Shown here: one piece after another, positions 9,613-18,026 of the stretch
How positions within the stretch are numbered: the stretch's first letter is position 1
Layout: the number at the start of each line of letters is the position of its first letter
Assembly: GCA_963707905.1 (NCBI GenBank)
Contig: CAVPSA010000035.1
Coordinates: 1-64,000 of the forward strand
Source of the DNA: DASXKD01 sp963707905
GTDB lineage: Bacteria; Actinomycetota; Actinomycetes; Streptosporangiales; Streptosporangiaceae
Length of the DNA stretch: 64,000 bases
Direction of reading: 5' to 3'
The notes under the pieces: model-generated
The model's database searches: none
Seen by the model: the letters and a program-made list of their open reading frames with translations, nothing else
Told to the model about the DNA's origin: nothing
Translations under genes and position numbers: made by a program

Positions 9613-11279
9613 CCTCACCGTCGGCCTCTGGGGGGCGGGCCGGCACCACCACGGCACCCGATTACACCGGCCAGGCACGGCACTCCGCCCGCCATGCCCT
9701 GACCACGCTGGGCGCCCTTTCCGACCGGCGGCGCCGCTGGCTGGCGGCCCTGGCCTGGCTGCTGACCGCCGCCGTGCTGTTCGCCTGCTACCTGCACATC
9801 TCCCGCACCCAGCCGGTGAACTCCGACGGTGCCGCCAACGCCCTGCAGGCCTGGGACATGCTGCACGGCAACCTGCTGCTGCACAACTGGTGGCTGTCCG
9901 ACGTGTCGTTCTACACCACCGAACTGCCCGAGTACATGCTGGTGGAACTGGTGCGCGGGCTGAACGCCGACGTCGTGCACGTGGCCGCGGCTCTCACCTA
10001 CACGCTGCTTGTCCTGCTGGCCGCGGTCCTGGCCAAGGGCCGTGCCACCGGCCGCGAGGCCGCGGTCCGGATGCTGCTGGCCGGCGGCATCATGGTGGCG
10101 CCGCAACTCGGCACCGGCGCCTACGTCCTGCTGCTGTCGCCGGACCACGTGGGCAGCACCGTGCCGGTGCTGCTCATCTGGCTGCTGCTGGACCGGGCGC
10201 CGCGCCGCTGGTGGGTGCCGGTGCTGGCCGGTGCGCTGATGACCTGGGCGCTGATCGGCGACGGGATCGTCCTGTACACCGGGTTCCTCCCGCTCACGAC
10301 CGTCTGCGCGATCCGCACCTACCGGGCCGTCGTGGTGCGGCGGGAGCCGGGCACCGGGCACCGGTACGAGCTAGGGCTGATCCTGGCCGCGCTGGTGGCC
10401 GCGGAGCTGAGCACCCGGCTGCTAGTGCTGATCCACTCCATCGGCGGTTTCCTGGTCTGGCCGGTGAGCCCGCTGCTCGCCGTGTCCGGCCAGATGCCGC
10501 GCCACCTCGCTTTTACCGCCCACGGGCTCTTCGTGCTGTTCGGCGCCGACTTCTTCGGCCGCAAGGTCAGCTTCGTGGCCCTGCTGATCCTGCTCCACCT
10601 GGCCGGCCTGGCGCTGGCAGGCTGGGCCGTCTGCGCCGGGGTACGGCGGTTCTTCCGTGACGATGACCTGGTCGACCAGGTTCTCGTGGCCGGCGTGCTG
10701 ATCGGCCTCACCGTGTACGTGCTCGGGCGGCGGGTCGTCGACATCAACAGCACCCGCGAGTTCGCCGAGGTGCTTCCGTTCGCCGCGATTCTTGCGGGCA
10801 GGCTGCTCGCGCCGCGGCTGATGCAGGCCCGGCTGGTGCCCGCGCTGGCACTGGTGCTGGCCGGCTACCTGGTCAGCCTCGGCCAGGCGGCAGCCGCCGC
10901 GCCGGTGCCGCCGATGAACCAGCAACTGGCGAACTGGCTGGCCGGGCACGGCCTCCGGTACGGGATGAGCACCTACTGGCAGTCCAGCATCGTCAGCCTG
11001 ACCACCGGGGGGCATGTCATGGTCGTGCCGGTGGCAACGGCCACCAAGACGGCGGGCTCACTGGTGCGGCGGGACGAGTGGGAGTCGACCGAGGACTGGT
11101 ACGACCCGCGGCTGCACTACGCGAACTTCATCGTTCAGCTGATCAAACCGAACGGGCTGCCGGCCTTCCTCCCGCTCGCCAGCGTGGCGAACACGTTCGG
11201 CAAGCCAGCGCAGGTGTACCTGGTGGGCCCCTACCGCATCCTGGTCTGGCACCGGAACCTGCTCCCCGAACTCGGCTGA
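9609..11279 (+). CDS. Polytopic membrane protein, GT-C-like
   Basis: 556 residues from ATG 9609, overlapping the epimerase stop (ATGA). After a Ser/Thr/Gly-rich cytoplasmic N-terminus, a helix at about 42-62 is followed by an extracytoplasmic-type loop (SRTQPVNSDGAANALQAW). About ten further hydrophobic segments and a soluble C-terminal ~130 residues come after. The acidic first loop and topology resemble GT-C lipid-linked-sugar glycosyltransferases, but no diagnostic motif is certain. Being last in the glycan operon, it could transfer or polymerise the lipid-linked sugar outside the membrane. That role is inference. Confidence 0.75.
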   Translation: MTSPSASGGRAGTTTAPDYTGQARHSARHALTTLGALSDRRRRWLAALAWLLTAAVLFACYLHISRTQPVNSDGAANALQAWDMLHGNLLLHNWWLSDVSFYTTELPEYMLVELVRGLNADVVHVAAALTYTLLVLLAAVLAKGRATGREAAVRMLLAGGIMVAPQLGTGAYVLLLSPDHVGSTVPVLLIWLLLDRAPRRWWVPVLAGALMTWALIGDGIVLYTGFLPLTTVCAIRTYRAVVVRREPGTGHRYELGLILAALVAAELSTRLLVLIHSIGGFLVWPVSPLLAVSGQMPRHLAFTAHGLFVLFGADFFGRKVSFVALLILLHLAGLALAGWAVCAGVRRFFRDDDLVDQVLVAGVLIGLTVYVLGRRVVDINSTREFAEVLPFAAILAGRLLAPRLMQARLVPALALVLAGYLVSLGQAAAAAPVPPMNQQLANWLAGHGLRYGMSTYWQSSIVSLTTGGHVMVVPVATATKTAGSLVRRDEWESTEDWYDPRLHYANFIVQLIKPNGLPAFLPLASVANTFGKPAQVYLVGPYRILVWHRNLLPELG

Positions 11280-11299
11280 ACTCAGTTCATGGCCTGACA

Positions 11300-11321
11300 C
11301 CGCCGTGGCTGACAGCGGCGG
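11300..11321. terminator. Short hairpin between convergent genes
   Basis: Six-base inverted repeat CCGCCG (11300-11305) / CGGCGG (11316-11321) in the 51-nt gap between the glycan operon stop and the convergent DUF2461 gene. Position suits a bidirectional terminator, but the stem is short and lacks a U-tract. Confidence 0.3.
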
Positions 11322-11330
11322 CTCAGCAGC

Positions 11331-11975
11331 CTATCTGCCCGGGCGGTCCATGGTGGACGGGCCGACGTGGGCGTCCAGCCAGCCGGCCAGCGGCCGGGCC
11401 GCCCGCAGGAAACCGGCGATGCGGTCCTTGGCCGCCGCGGTCTCCAGCCATGGCTCAGGCGGCCATTCCCGCCAGGCGACGATGCCCTTGTACCGGAGCA
11501 GCCCGGCCCGCGGGTGATCGGCCGGGTAGCCCCGGGGCACGGTCTTCAGCACATCGCGGCCGTGCACCTCGATGTCCTGCTTCCCGATCACGGCGATCAC
11601 CTCCTCAAGCTCGCCGCCGGCCCGGTCGGCCGCCACCGCCTCGCGGTACCTGCCGACCTGATCGGAGGCCATGCCGTACATACCGTCGCCGACCGCCAGG
11701 CCCCGGGCCGAGAGCTGGATGTAGCCACCGCCGAGCAGGGCACCCAGGTGCGTCTTGTAGGGGGTCTTGTCCTTGCTGAACCGGACGTCGCGGTAGGGAC
11801 GGAAGATCTTCGACTCGCCGAACTCCGGCCCGAGCTCGTCAAGCAGCTCCGTCATCGGGCCAAGGACCTTCTCCTCGTAGACCGCTTTCTGCCTGGTCCA
11901 GTACGTCTTGGTGTTGTCGGCCTCCAGGCCCTCGTAGAACTCGAGCGCCTCGTCGCCCCACCCGCTGAAGGCCAT
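11331..11975 (-). CDS. DUF2461 domain-containing protein
   Basis: 214 residues matching the DUF2461 / TIGR02453 family. It opens with FSGWGDEALEFYEGLEADN and contains the family hallmark KIFRPYRDVRFSKDKTPYKTH, in which an Arg/Lys/Asp cluster is conserved. No biochemical role is established for the family. Start ATG 11975 has an AGGAC-like sequence upstream. The gene stands between convergent and co-directional neighbours; the gene behind it (12009-12737) is 33 nt away on the same strand and could share its transcript. Confidence 0.85.
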   Translation of the reverse strand: MAFSGWGDEALEFYEGLEADNTKTYWTRQKAVYEEKVLGPMTELLDELGPEFGESKIFRPYRDVRFSKDKTPYKTHLGALLGGGYIQLSARGLAVGDGMYGMASDQVGRYREAVAADRAGGELEEVIAVIGKQDIEVHGRDVLKTVPRGYPADHPRAGLLRYKGIVAWREWPPEPWLETAAAKDRIAGFLRAARPLAGWLDAHVGPSTMDRPGR

Positions 11976-12008
11976 GTCCCTCGGTCCTCTCTATGGTTGC
12001 TTGTCCTG

Positions 12009-12737
12009 CTAGCCCGGGGGGACGACCCCCCGGAACCCCCCGCTGGCCTGCGGCCCCCGCGACTCCGTCGCGGAGGCCTTGTCCTGGATCTCCCAGGCGT
12101 GGTCAAGGGCGTGCCAGGCGGCGCGGCGGGCGACGAACCTGGCCGGGCGCCGGGCGCGGCCAAGATCCCCGGCCGGGCGGGCCGTGGCGCTGGCCCGGAT
12201 CTCCGCGAGGATCCCGGCGCGGACCCGGGCCACGGCCGCGAGGTCACCGGCCGGGAAGGGCCGTTCGGCGAGCCCGAGCATCCGGGCGTGCAGCACCTCG
12301 GTCTCGCGTACGTGCTCGATGATCTGGTCGCGGTCCCGGCCGCCGCCGCGTGGGCCCTTGCGCAGCACCGGCGGCGCCGCGGCGGCCGTCTGCTCGAAGT
12401 AGTCCCACGCGGTTTCGACGAGCGTGGCAAGCCGCTCGGCCTGCTGCGCCGTGCACGGCTCGCCGTCAAGCGCGGGCGCGACGTCCAGGGCACCGAAGTC
12501 GGTCGCCGACGTGCCGGTCACCCGTTCGGCGATCCCGATGCAGTCCACCTCGCCGACCGGGTCGAAGGCCAGGCCGGCCAGAGCGGGCACCACCGCGTAC
12601 CGCGAAGCCGCGGTCGCCAGTGCCGCGAGCGCCTGCTCCTCGCTGCGGCCGGACCGGCACCAGCCCGGCCAGTCCACGGCGCACGCGAACACCCGCCTGG
12701 TGCCCGTTTCCAGGTACACGCCCGTCATGGGCACCAT
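12009..12737 (-). CDS. HicB-like / DinB-like protein of unknown function
   Basis: 242 residues. The first ~60 (VFACAVDWPGWCRSGRSEEQA) look like a HicB-type antitoxin fold. The remainder has a helical DinB/DUF664-like pattern ending in a conserved-looking segment (RAAWHALDHAWEIQDK) whose His and Asp could bind metal. Not recognised as a named family. The last ~12 codons coincide with a G/C-run hairpin also seen near 16.25 kb, suggesting the end of the coding frame was overwritten or extended by a dispersed repeat. Start ATG could be 12737 or the second Met three codons in. Confidence 0.6.
   Translation of the reverse strand: MVPMTGVYLETGTRRVFACAVDWPGWCRSGRSEEQALAALATAASRYAVVPALAGLAFDPVGEVDCIGIAERVTGTSATDFGALDVAPALDGEPCTAQQAERLATLVETAWDYFEQTAAAAPPVLRKGPRGGGRDRDQIIEHVRETEVLHARMLGLAERPFPAGDLAAVARVRAGILAEIRASATARPAGDLGRARRPARFVARRAAWHALDHAWEIQDKASATESRGPQASGGFRGVVPPG
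12014..12033. repeat. G/C-run hairpin, copy 1 of a dispersed element
   Basis: Perfect 8-bp stem (CCGGGGGG / CCCCCCGG) with loop ACGA, within the 3' end of the HicB/DinB-like gene. On the minus strand it reads GGTTCC.GGGGGG.TCGT.CCCCCC, closely matching the plus-strand sequence at 16238-16266. It may double as a terminator. Confidence 0.55.
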
Positions 12738-12762
12738 CTTCCCAGGGGTGACCGGGCCAGCG

Positions 12763-13805
12763 TCACCCGTGCCGGAACTCCAGGATGCGCCAGGGCAGCA
12801 CCCGGGCCAGCGGCGTGTCCCTGACGAGGCGGTAGCCCGCTTCGGCCATCAGCGCCTCGTGCTGGGCGCGGGTGCGCTCCCGCCCGCCCAGGGTGGTGAG
12901 CATGATGAGGTCCATGATGTGGGCGAGCGACGGCTCGGGGCCGTCCGGCAGCATCAGCTCGATCACGATGATCGAGTTGCCCGGCCGGCCTTCCGGCAGT
13001 TACCCAGGATGGCAAGCACCTGCTCGTCCTGCCAGTTGTGCAGCACCTGGCTGAGCACGTAGAGGTCAGCGGGCGGGACCTCACGCAGGAAGTCGCCGGG
13101 GATGAATTCGGCCCGGCCGCTGAGCCCGGCGGCGGCGAGCACCTGTGGCGCTTCGGCGAGCGCCTCGGCACGGTCGAACACCACCCCGGCGGCGCCGGGG
13201 TCGGCCCCCAGCAGGTAGGCGAGCAGCGTGCCGCGGCCACCGCCGAGGTCCACGATCCGCCCGGAAGCCAGCGGCCGGAAGCCGGACCCGGCAAGCTCGG
13301 CCACCATCGTGGCGGTGACCCGGCTCATCGCCCGGCCGAACCACACGGCTTCCTCGGGGTGCTTACCGTAGTGCTCATACAGCCCGCCGGGGGCGCCCGG
13401 GTTGACCTTGCCGGTGGCCACCACCTCGGCGATGTTGCTGCCCACCGTCCACATCGGCGGCCCGAGGAACCCGGCGGCGAGGTCGCGGGCCGAGCCCTCC
13501 ACGTCACTGCGGAACAACTCTCCCGTCCCGGTCAGCACATACCGGCCGGCGTCGTCCAGGCGGAGCAGCCCGTAGACCGCCGCCGCGGCCAGCACCCGGC
13601 CGAGCGCGTCCGGGTCGGCCCCGGCCTCGGCCGCCAGGTCGGCCACCGGACGTGGCCCGGCGGCGATCAGGTCGGGAATCCCTAATCTGGCCACTACGAG
13701 CGCGACCTGGGCCATCAGCAAGCCTTCCAGGAATATGCTGGCCCGCTCCCCGTCCGCACCGTGGCCGAGCATCTCCGCATTCAGTGTCGTACGTGGCTCA
13801 CTCAC
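12763..13805 (-). pseudogene. SAM-dependent O-methyltransferase, frameshifted
   Basis: Plant/hydroxyindole-type (methyltransferase family 2) O-methyltransferase. Start GTG 13805 (VSEPRTTLNAEM) has AAGGAG upstream. Visible are the N-terminal dimerisation winged helix, the SAM motif VDLGGGRGTLLAYL, an acidic loop FIPGDF, and the catalytic-base region LSQVLHNWQDEQ with its His. After GNCRKAGR the frame runs into a premature stop at ~12963. The adjacent frame continues GNSIIVIELMLPDGPEPS to 12763. A single missing base at about 12981-12990, in the repetitive CCGGCCGGCC, explains this. Real mutation and sequence error cannot be separated here. Substrate unknown. Confidence 0.85.
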
Positions 13806-14198
13806 CGGCCCTGCTCCTTCTCCTCGACGCGATTCCCACGAGCTGACCCCACCTCGATCCAGTCCACACTCTGGCCGGCCGGCGTGTAAATGGTCCCTCC
13901 TAGCCCGGTACGGCCCGGGCAAATACCAGCATCCTTCGGACAGCAGGGCCTTCAGTCCCTTTACAGACCGCCCGGGTTGGTCAACCATCACGAGTATCGC
14001 TACTGGACTGCTCTGATCTCAGTGAGCTCCCGGCTTCGCTGACGCCGCAGCCGACCTGCGCGTGCGATGCCTGGCTGAGAGCTCGGGGCCCTGCGACTGG
14101 GCGCAGGTCTGGTGGAAGTCAGCTCGTCGCCGGGCCGAACACCCAGGAGAGCCAGCGATGCCTGAGCCAGGAGCAATGCCGGTGGCTGGACCGCGCGC
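13806..14198. other. Divergent intergenic region, no gene seen
   Basis: 393 nt between the divergent O-methyltransferase and APH-type genes. Composition is less GC-rich near 13880-14000 (GTGTAAATGG, CAAATACCAGCATCC), which suits two promoters. No conserved RNA, repeat or coding frame was recognised. Confidence 0.3.
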
Positions 14199-15188
14199 GT
14201 GGAGGGGACCGTGACGCTGTTAACACAGACCGAGGACAAATCAGCCAATCTGGACCAGGGAAGATCTCCCGGGCGGCGGGTTCCACCGAGACTGGCCGCG
14301 CTGGCCGCCCAGTTCCCTGGGCTGCGGGCCGAAGAGATGCTGTGCCACGACGGCAAGTCGCTGGTGGCCACCGGGCACGCGGGTGACCAGCCGGTGGTCA
14401 TCAAGGTGCTGGCCGACGGCGATCCGGGCTGGCGGCACCGGCAGCGTCACGAGATAGGCGTGTACCAGATCTTCGCCGAGCATCCACCGCCGGTGCGCGT
14501 GCCCCGGCTGGTGCACACCGACGGGCACCGCATCGTCGTGATGGAACGGCTGGAGGGCGCCACGCTGGGCACTGGCCGCTATCCCGGGGTGCTCACCGGG
14601 TCCGAAGTCCTCGCGGCGATCACGCTGGTCGGCCGGTTGCATGACTGGCAGCCGCTGCCCGACGGGTTCCGGCCGGTGTTCGCCTACCACAACCGGATCA
14701 CCCGCTACCACGCCGCCGGGTACTTCACCGAGGACGACCGGCGGGCGCTGGAGCGACTGCTCGCCCGGTGCGGGCAGCCCCAGCAGCTCAACCACGGTGA
14801 CCCGCTGCCCGGCAACATGCTCCGGCTGCCCAGCGGCGAGTGGGCGCTGCTCGACTGGGAGTTCACCGGGCTCTTCCAGCCCGGGTTCGACCTGGCGATG
14901 CTCAGCGTGCTGCTGGCCGCCACGCCCGGCGCCGCTGCCCTCCTCGAGGACGTGGCTCACCGGACCGGGTCCGAGGACGCCTATCTGGTCAACCTGGCCG
15001 TGGTGCTGTCCAGGGAGCGCCGGATCCACCTCACGCTGCCCGAGGACCATCCGTTGCGGCTGGCCCGGCTGCCGGCCATCGACGCCGCCTGGGCACGCGC
15101 CAGGGAACGGCTCAGGGCCGCCGCCGGGCGGCGGTTATTTCGCGCCCGCCGGGCGCTAGACCCGGCACGGACAGGCACGCCACAATAG
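14199..15188 (+). CDS. APH-family phosphotransferase
   Basis: 329 residues with the aminoglycoside/choline kinase fold. Candidate ATP lysine K69 lies in VVIKVL. The catalytic loop LNHGDPLPGN (H199, D201, N206) and the metal Asp in LLDWEF (D219) are intact. Length and motifs fit small-molecule kinases (choline, homoserine, aminoglycoside or macrolide type); the substrate cannot be told. GTG 14199 is used; GTG 14211 (VTLLTQTEDKS) is an equally possible start. It ends in a strong hairpin at 15203-15230 facing a convergent gene. Confidence 0.8.
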   Translation: MEGTVTLLTQTEDKSANLDQGRSPGRRVPPRLAALAAQFPGLRAEEMLCHDGKSLVATGHAGDQPVVIKVLADGDPGWRHRQRHEIGVYQIFAEHPPPVRVPRLVHTDGHRIVVMERLEGATLGTGRYPGVLTGSEVLAAITLVGRLHDWQPLPDGFRPVFAYHNRITRYHAAGYFTEDDRRALERLLARCGQPQQLNHGDPLPGNMLRLPSGEWALLDWEFTGLFQPGFDLAMLSVLLAATPGAAALLEDVAHRTGSEDAYLVNLAVVLSRERRIHLTLPEDHPLRLARLPAIDAAWARARERLRAAAGRRLFRARRALDPARTGTPQ

Positions 15189-15202
15189 CCATAGGGGTTG
15201 TC

Positions 15203-15230
15203 GAGACCAGCCGCGATCCGGGCTGGTCTC
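15203..15230. terminator. Bidirectional terminator hairpin
   Basis: Perfect 10-bp inverted repeat GAGACCAGCC / GGCTGGTCTC (15203-15212 and 15221-15230) with an 8-nt loop, followed by TTCCTGTCT. It lies between the convergent stops of the APH-type gene (15188) and the LLM oxidoreductase gene (15276). Confidence 0.75.
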
Positions 15231-15275
15231 TTCCTGTCTCACCCACGCCGGGATCGCGGCCTCTCCTTCCCGTCC

Positions 15276-16211
15276 CTAGGGCAGCATTCCGTCCACCCGC
15301 CGGATGATCTCCCGGCACAGCGGGCCTACCTCCGCAGGGTCGTCGGTGAACTGCGAGGGCTTGATGCAGAAGGTGGTGAACCCGGCCGCCACCTGCGGCG
15401 GTATCGCCTCCAGGGCCTGGCCGAGATCGGCCACGGTGTCCGGGCCTGCGAACATGGCGCGGGTACCGCCGACCAGTTCCAGGCTGCGCATGTCCCGGCC
15501 CGCCGCGCCCATCGCGGCGCCGAGCCGTGCCATTTCCTCCGGCGCGGGGCTGCCCAGCGGGTTGAACCCGTCGCCGTAGGCCACGATCCGCGCCAGCATC
15601 CGCCGGTGCAGGCCCGCGCCGCCCAGCCACAACTGCGGGCCTTCGGGCCGGAACGCCTTCGGCTCGAGGTAGACGTCCTGGAAGCGGTAGTGCTCGCCCG
15701 CGAACGAGGCCGGGGTGTCCCGCCACAGCACCCGCCAGGCCACCAGATGCTCGTCAAGCAGGTCGCCGCGCCGCCGGAACGGAACGCCGAGCGCCGCGTA
15801 CTCCTCCGCCAGCCAGGACACCGTGGGCTGCACGACCAGCCGCCCCCCGCTGAGCAGGTCGAGCGAGCCCAGTTCGCGGGCAAGCAGCAACGGGTGCCGC
15901 AACGGCGCGATCACCGCGCTGGCGACCAGCCGGATCCGCGTGGTCACGGCCGCGATCGCGGAAAGCAGCACCAGCGAGCTCGGCCACGGTGTGGTGGGGT
16001 CCTGGTTGCCCGGCAGTGCGTACTCGCGGGGGTTGGCCATCAGCCCGTTCACGTTCGCGGCAGGGCCCAGCACGATGTGCTCGCTGATCATCACCGAGTC
16101 GAACCCGGCGTCCTCGGCCTCGCGCGCCCAGCGCACCAGCCGCGGCAGGTCCCGGCCGCAGGTCATGGTCCAGTTCTCGCTGAGGATCAGGCACATCCTG
16201 GGGGCTGCCAT
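15276..16211 (-). CDS. LLM-class (F420/flavin-dependent) oxidoreductase
   Basis: 311 residues from ATG 16211 (MAAPRMCLILSEN). Luciferase-like TIM-barrel oxidoreductase: WAREAEDAGFDSVMISEHI near the N-terminus, a segment of RHPLLLARELGSLDLLSGGR type, then FRPEGPQLWLGGAG. Members use F420 or FMN; the F420 assignment rests on similarity to actinobacterial relatives. It is the last gene of the leftward hpa-like cluster, separated from the FAH gene by 58 nt that contain a repeat element. It could hydroxylate or reduce the aromatic substrate, but its role there is unknown. Confidence 0.85.
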   Translation of the reverse strand: MAAPRMCLILSENWTMTCGRDLPRLVRWAREAEDAGFDSVMISEHIVLGPAANVNGLMANPREYALPGNQDPTTPWPSSLVLLSAIAAVTTRIRLVASAVIAPLRHPLLLARELGSLDLLSGGRLVVQPTVSWLAEEYAALGVPFRRRGDLLDEHLVAWRVLWRDTPASFAGEHYRFQDVYLEPKAFRPEGPQLWLGGAGLHRRMLARIVAYGDGFNPLGSPAPEEMARLGAAMGAAGRDMRSLELVGGTRAMFAGPDTVADLGQALEAIPPQVAAGFTTFCIKPSQFTDDPAEVGPLCREIIRRVDGMLP

Positions 16212-16237
16212 CGAGCGTCCTCTCCTGGGCCGCCATC

Positions 16238-16266
16238 GGGGTTCCAGGGGTCGTCCCCCGGGGCTG
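16238..16266. repeat. G/C-run hairpin, copy 2 of a dispersed element
   Basis: GGGGTTCCAGGGGTCGTCCC and the following CCGGGGCT match the element at 12009-12040 in opposite orientation. GGGG/CCCC pair around a TCGT loop. It fills the gap between the FAH and LLM genes and may act as an intercistronic terminator or processing site. Confidence 0.5.
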
Positions 16267-16269
16267 GCA

Positions 16270-17115
16270 CTAGCGCCGGGGCGGGCGGATGCCGCGAAAT
16301 TCCCAGTCCCCGCCAAGAGCCGTGGACCGGACCTCCTCGCTTTCCGCCGGCTGCGCGCCCAGGTCACCGGGCACCGGCAGCGGCCCGGCCACGACGTGGT
16401 TGCGCAGCCGGCCCAGCCCTTCCACGTCGACCTCGACGACGTCCCCCGGCTGCACCGGGCGTGAGCCCGCCGGGGTACCGGACAGCAGCACGTCCCCCGG
16501 GTACAGCGTGATGGTCCGGGCGATGTCGGCGACCAGGTAGTGCATGTCCCACTGCATCTCGTCGGTGGACCCGTCCTGCGCCAGCGTGCCGTTGACGTAG
16601 GTGCGCAGCCGCTTGCCGTGGAAGTCCCAGCCGGTGACCAGCCCCGGCCCGAGCGGCGCCATCGTGTCCGAGCCCTTGACCCGCAACATCGACCCCGCGT
16701 CGGTGTCGCGGAAGTCGTGCAGGCCGAAGTCGTTGCCGATCGTGTACCCGGCGATGTACTCCGCTGCCCGCGCGGCCGGCACGCCACGGCAGGTACGCCC
16801 GATCACGATGGCCACCTCGCCCTCGTAGTTGAGGTACTTGCAGTTCGCCGGGCGCACCACGGCGCCGCCGTGGCCGACCAGGGCGGAAACCGGCTTGTGG
16901 AAGTAGGTCGGGGCGGGCGGCAGCGTGACGCCGAACTCGGTCACCCGGCTGCGGTGGTTCAGGTGCACCGCGATGATCTTGGTGGGCAGTACCGGCGGCA
17001 GGTGCACGGCCTGCGCCGCCGCCACCCGGCGCCCGTCCCCGGCGACCAGGTCGTCCCCCTCGCGCCCTACCTGCACGACGGCGCCGTCCAGCAGGATTCT
17101 GCGGGATTCTGTCAT
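16270..17115 (-). CDS. Fumarylacetoacetate hydrolase family protein (HpaG-like)
   Basis: 281 residues of the FAH superfamily. Predicted metal ligands are E98 and E100 in NYEGEVAIVIGR and D129 in YTIGNDFGLHD. Relatives act as 5-oxopent-3-ene-1,2,5-tricarboxylate decarboxylase / 2-hydroxyhepta-2,4-diene-1,7-dioate isomerase, downstream of the ring-cleavage dioxygenase in homoprotocatechuate degradation. Its ATG overlaps the dioxygenase stop by 4 nt (ATGA), so the two are co-translated. An HpaG-like role is strongly supported by context, but the FAH family is broad and substrate assignment from sequence alone is weak. Confidence 0.87.
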   Translation of the reverse strand: MTESRRILLDGAVVQVGREGDDLVAGDGRRVAAAQAVHLPPVLPTKIIAVHLNHRSRVTEFGVTLPPAPTYFHKPVSALVGHGGAVVRPANCKYLNYEGEVAIVIGRTCRGVPAARAAEYIAGYTIGNDFGLHDFRDTDAGSMLRVKGSDTMAPLGPGLVTGWDFHGKRLRTYVNGTLAQDGSTDEMQWDMHYLVADIARTITLYPGDVLLSGTPAGSRPVQPGDVVEVDVEGLGRLRNHVVAGPLPVPGDLGAQPAESEEVRSTALGGDWEFRGIRPPRR

Positions 17116-18026
17116 CGGCCGGCCTCCAGAGCCGGCCCGGCAGTGCCATGGGACCAGCCTGCCGATGGCCGGTCGAACCAGAGGTGGACCTGGCCCGTGC
17201 CCACCGAGTTTTCGTAGTCGCTATACGCACGCGCGGGGGCGGTCACCGTCCCTTCCCCGAGCGCCGCCACCATCATCAGGTAATGCGCGAACCGGGCCTC
17301 GGGGTGCACCTTCAGGAACTCTGGCATCGTGGCGATCACCCTGGCGTGCTCCCCCGCCTGCAGCCACGCAATCCGGTCCAGGTCCGCCGCGCGTGCCTCG
17401 GCGGTCCTGATGTGCACCGTGTCGCTGGCCTCGTGCGCGCGCAGTTCCCGCAGCGACCAGAACGTGTGGGACATCGCACCGGAAGCCAGCAGCAGGGCCG
17501 TGCGGCCCGTCTGCTCGATGGCCGCGCCGAGCGCCCGCCCCGCCCGCAGGAAGTCCTCGGTGTCGCCGGTCTGCGCCGTGCTGACCTCAAGCCACCGCTT
17601 GCCGAGCCCGCGGCCGAGGTAGTGCCACAGGTTGACGGTGGCGTAGTGGGTGGGCAGGCACGGGTCATCGATGGCGGTGATCCAGGTTCCGTGCGCGTCA
17701 GCCTGGGCGGCGACGGCGTGCGCGAGTTCCGGGTCGCCCGGCCAGTCGTAGGGAATGCGGGACATGCCGCGCGGCAGTTCGTCGGAGGTGAACAGGCCCG
17801 CCCGCGTGGCCTGGGCGGACACGACGAACTCCACGGTGGTGTGCCAGTGCGAGTCGAGCACCACGACCGTGTCGTAGTCCAGCGTCTCGAAGACCTCGGC
17901 GCGGAGCCGCTCCAGGCCAGGGACCAGGCTGATCTCCTTGCCCTCGTTCAGTTCGAGCCGCTCGGAGTACGGCAGCATGATCGTGGGCACATGGGCCAAG
18001 AGCCCCGCCCCGGCAACCTCACCCAT
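17112..18026 (-). CDS. hpaD: 3,4-dihydroxyphenylacetate 2,3-dioxygenase-like protein
   Basis: 304 residues from ATG 18026. Class III extradiol ring-cleavage dioxygenase (LigB superfamily): GLLAHVPTIMLP carries the first candidate Fe(II) ligand H12, VVLDSHWH (55-62) the second. A segment GAMSHTFW supplies the usual active-site His. It cleaves a catechol next to its hydroxyls; the neighbours point to homoprotocatechuate as substrate. It overlaps the aldehyde dehydrogenase stop by 8 nt upstream and the FAH start by 4 nt downstream, a tight operon. The ring-cleaving role is confident; exact specificity is inferred. Confidence 0.88.
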   Translation of the reverse strand: MGEVAGAGLLAHVPTIMLPYSERLELNEGKEISLVPGLERLRAEVFETLDYDTVVVLDSHWHTTVEFVVSAQATRAGLFTSDELPRGMSRIPYDWPGDPELAHAVAAQADAHGTWITAIDDPCLPTHYATVNLWHYLGRGLGKRWLEVSTAQTGDTEDFLRAGRALGAAIEQTGRTALLLASGAMSHTFWSLRELRAHEASDTVHIRTAEARAADLDRIAWLQAGEHARVIATMPEFLKVHPEARFAHYLMMVAALGEGTVTAPARAYSDYENSVGTGQVHLWFDRPSAGWSHGTAGPALEAGR

